In this document: positions 4,208 through 6,058 of the stretch, one piece after another
Layout of the letters: the number at the start of each line of letters is the position of its first letter
Position numbering within the stretch: the stretch's first letter is position 1
Assembly: GCF_001509475.1 (NCBI RefSeq)
Contig: NZ_LLZG01000133.1
Coordinates: forward strand, 1-6,058
Direction of reading: 5' to 3'
DNA from: Streptomyces regalis
Lineage (GTDB): Bacteria > Actinomycetota > Actinomycetes > Streptomycetales > Streptomycetaceae
DNA length: 6,058 bases
Program-made: the position numbers and the translations under genes
Notes under the pieces: model-generated
What the model saw: only the letters and a program-made list of their open reading frames with translations
Database searches by the model: none
What the model was told of the DNA's origin: nothing

Positions 4208-6049
4208 TCAGCCGTCCGTACCGAACGCGATCACATGGGACTTGCTCGTGTCCGAAGTCGTCAGCTCGCTCGCGTACACGGCGGACATGTACAGATGCCC
4301 CTGCGCGTAGACGATCTCGGCGTAGTCCGGAGACATACGGGTCTCCACATCCCGCACCGCCTTCGTGGCCGGGTTCTCCAGCAGCTTGGTCTCCTTGAAG
4401 CTGCCGCCGTCGATGCTGACGATCTGCCCGCCCTTGTCGTACGGCGGACGCTTGTACGCGATCACATTGCCGCCGTCCATGCGCAGCGGCGCGATCGTGT
4501 ACCCGTCGCCCGCGTCCGCGCGCTGCCCGGTCTGCTTGCCGGTGGCCAGGTCGAACGCGACGATCTCGTTGGTCCGGCCGCGTACGCCGCCGCTCTTGTG
4601 CTCCTCGGTCTGCACATAGAGCCGGTCGTTGCCCACCACGACGCCCGTGCAGGACTCGATCTTGGTGACGCCGGAGCAGCGGGCCGCGAACTGACCGCCC
4701 GGCACGGAGATACGGATGCGCAGCTTGCCGGTCTTGTTGTCGATGGAGAAGGCGTCCGTGATGCCGATGGAGTCGGACTCGCCGAGTTCGGCGGCCACGA
4801 CGAGCGGCTCGGTGGAGATCACGCTGGCGTACTCGACGCCCTCCGCCATCTTGTACTCGGAGATCACCTTCCCGGTCTTCGGGTCGATGGTCTGGATGTT
4901 CAGCTGGGGCTGGTCGTAGGTGCCGCACTTGCGGACCGCGACCAGCTTCTCGCCGCCGGCGTACCCGAGGTCGTAGCAGCCGTCGTTGGCCTTCGGGACC
5001 CACAGCGGCTTGCCGGACTCGAGGTCGAACGCGGCGCCGCCGCTGGTGCCGCCCGCGGCGACCGTGCCACCGCCGACGGTGACGTTGTCGTACCGGATCA
5101 GGTCGCCTTCGACCGTGGCGGTCTTCGTCCACAGCTTCTTGCCGGCGTCGAGGTCGAGCGCCGCGACCTGGGTGCAGCCGTGCGAGGGCTTCTCCTTGGT
5201 CGGCATGGCGGGCTCGAAGGCGATGGCCGTCAGGTCGTCATCGGTGAGGTGCTTGCTGGCCTGACAGACCGGCCCGGGCAGCGGGATCGTCCACAGCTTG
5301 GTGCCCTTGTCGGGGTCGTAGCCGACGATCTCGGCGACGCCGCTCTTGACGTACGCCCTGTCGGTCAGCCACGAACCGGACACGGAGATGCTGGACTTGT
5401 CGTCGACGTCGGGCGGCGGCACCCGGAACAGGACGTGGGAGCCGGGGTTGGCGGGCACCTTCTCGGTGCCGCCGGGGAAGTCGCCGCCGCTGCCTCCCGT
5501 GCCGTTGTCCCCGCCGCCGGTGCCGCCGCTGGAGCTCGCGGTGTCGTCCTTGCCGCCCTCGTCAACGGACTTGGCGTACCACACGCCACCGCCGATGATC
5601 AGCGCGATCACCACGACGGTCGCCGCCACGATGACGGCCACCTGCGCATTGAACTTCGAGCCGCCGGCCGACGCTGCGGGCTGAGGGTACTGCGGCGTGG
5701 CCGGCTGCTGATAGCCGTAACCGGGAGGCTGCGCGTACTGGTTCTGCTGCTGCCCGTGCGGGTTCGTCGGCTGTCCGTACGGATTCTGCGGCTGCTGCCC
5801 GTAGGCAGCGGGCTGCTGGCCGGGGTAGCCGTACCCGGCCGGAGGGGTCTGCGGGGCTCCTTGGGGTGCCTGGGGATAGCCGTACCCGGGCTGCTGCGGC
5901 GCGGCGGGCGGCGGCGCGGGCGGGCCCTGGGGCGCCGGAGGTGTCTGAGGTGCCTGCCCGGGCGGCTGCGGAGGCTGCTGCGGTGGCTGCGGTGCGCCGA
6001 ACCCTCCCCCCGGCGGGGGCTGGTGGGGCGGGGGAGGCGGCTGGGTCAT
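4208..6049 (-). CDS. Membrane-anchored PQQ-like beta-propeller protein with Pro/Gln-rich N-terminal tail
   Basis: The product is 613 aa from the ATG at 6049 (MTQPPPPPHQPP); only 9 bases upstream are visible and they hold no clear ribosome site. Residues 1-128 are low-complexity Pro/Gln/Gly/Tyr with recurring GYGYP and PQ blocks. Residues 134-157 form one membrane helix (VAVIVAATVVVIALIIGGGV) after a lone Lys, which places the tail in the cytoplasm. A Gly/Ser/Thr linker (171-194) leads to an extracellular domain of PQQ/BamB-like repeats with the YDPDKGTKLW signature: GYDPDKGTKLW (243), ALDLDAGKKLW (297), AFDLESGKPLW (340), TIDPKTGKV (387), SIDNKTGKL (435), AFDLATGKQ (498) and SIDGGSF (545), about seven blades. 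Six cysteines lie in this outer domain (262, 292, 358, 375, 458, 467), suggesting disulfides. No catalytic motif is seen; such propellers usually serve as scaffolds or sensors. A link to the secretion module is not shown by the sequence. Confidence 0.92.
   Translation of the reverse strand: MTQPPPPPHQPPPGGGFGAPQPPQQPPQPPGQAPQTPPAPQGPPAPPPAAPQQPGYGYPQAPQGAPQTPPAGYGYPGQQPAAYGQQPQNPYGQPTNPHGQQQNQYAQPPGYGYQQPATPQYPQPAASAGGSKFNAQVAVIVAATVVVIALIIGGGVWYAKSVDEGGKDDTASSSGGTGGGDNGTGGSGGDFPGGTEKVPANPGSHVLFRVPPPDVDDKSSISVSGSWLTDRAYVKSGVAEIVGYDPDKGTKLWTIPLPGPVCQASKHLTDDDLTAIAFEPAMPTKEKPSHGCTQVAALDLDAGKKLWTKTATVEGDLIRYDNVTVGGGTVAAGGTSGGAAFDLESGKPLWVPKANDGCYDLGYAGGEKLVAVRKCGTYDQPQLNIQTIDPKTGKVISEYKMAEGVEYASVISTEPLVVAAELGESDSIGITDAFSIDNKTGKLRIRISVPGGQFAARCSGVTKIESCTGVVVGNDRLYVQTEEHKSGGVRGRTNEIVAFDLATGKQTGQRADAGDGYTIAPLRMDGGNVIAYKRPPYDKGGQIVSIDGGSFKETKLLENPATKAVRDVETRMSPDYAEIVYAQGHLYMSAVYASELTTSDTSKSHVIAFGTDG
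5680..6040 (-). repeat. Low-complexity coding repeat (Pro/Gln/Gly/Tyr)
   Basis: This segment encodes the cytoplasmic tail of the PQQ-repeat protein. Imperfect units such as PGYGYPQ, AGYGYPG, AYGQQPQ, PYGQPTN and PGYGYQQ recur, with CAG/CCG/GGC-rich DNA. The pattern is a disordered tail expanded by slippage or recombination, so its length probably varies between strains. Confidence 0.6.
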
Positions 6050-6058
6050 GGCGTGGGT

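Noticed and set aside
1..6058. CRISPR array, IS element or integrase attachment site
   Set aside because: No regularly spaced repeats, transposase, terminal inverted repeats or tRNA-end duplication could be seen.

Overview
The base composition (very high G+C, with open reading in nearly every frame), GTG starts, a proline/glutamine-rich single-pass PQQ-repeat protein and WXG-type secretion genes point to a Streptomyces or closely related actinomycete chromosome. Every gene I can support lies on the minus strand, so the genes run from right to left.

Right part (4208-6049): one complete gene for a membrane-anchored PQQ-like beta-propeller protein with a long cytoplasmic Pro/Gln/Gly/Tyr-rich tail. 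It is followed by several hairpins that probably end its transcript (4080-4200). A comparatively AT-rich spacer (about 3990-4060) carries repeated GAGAACAGCC half-sites and is the likely control region of the next genes.

Middle part (3095-3932): a small basic/amphipathic protein overlaps, by a TGATG junction, the start of a Cys/His-rich putative zinc-binding protein. The well-placed start of the second gene is in a different frame from its conserved body, so that gene looks frameshifted near its 5' end. About 490 bases with no credible gene follow (2605-3094), holding several strong hairpins and a GCACGTG/CACGTGC palindrome upstream of the next cluster.

Left part (1-2571): an apparent three-gene type VII (ESX/WXG) module. 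It encodes (i) a WXG100-like helical-hairpin protein with a YxxxD signal, (ii) a 531-residue protein with an N-terminal WXG-containing helical region and a C-terminal papain-like cysteine peptidase (Cys350, His478, Asn494, with a possible Gln345), and (iii) 12 bases downstream, a lipoprotein whose mature part resembles the chagasin/I42 family of papain-family inhibitors, cut by the window edge. The joint reading is a type-VII-secreted cysteine protease effector made with its own membrane-anchored inhibitor, possibly an immunity protein. This is the most interesting content of the window. It rests on motif reading only, since no database search was possible.
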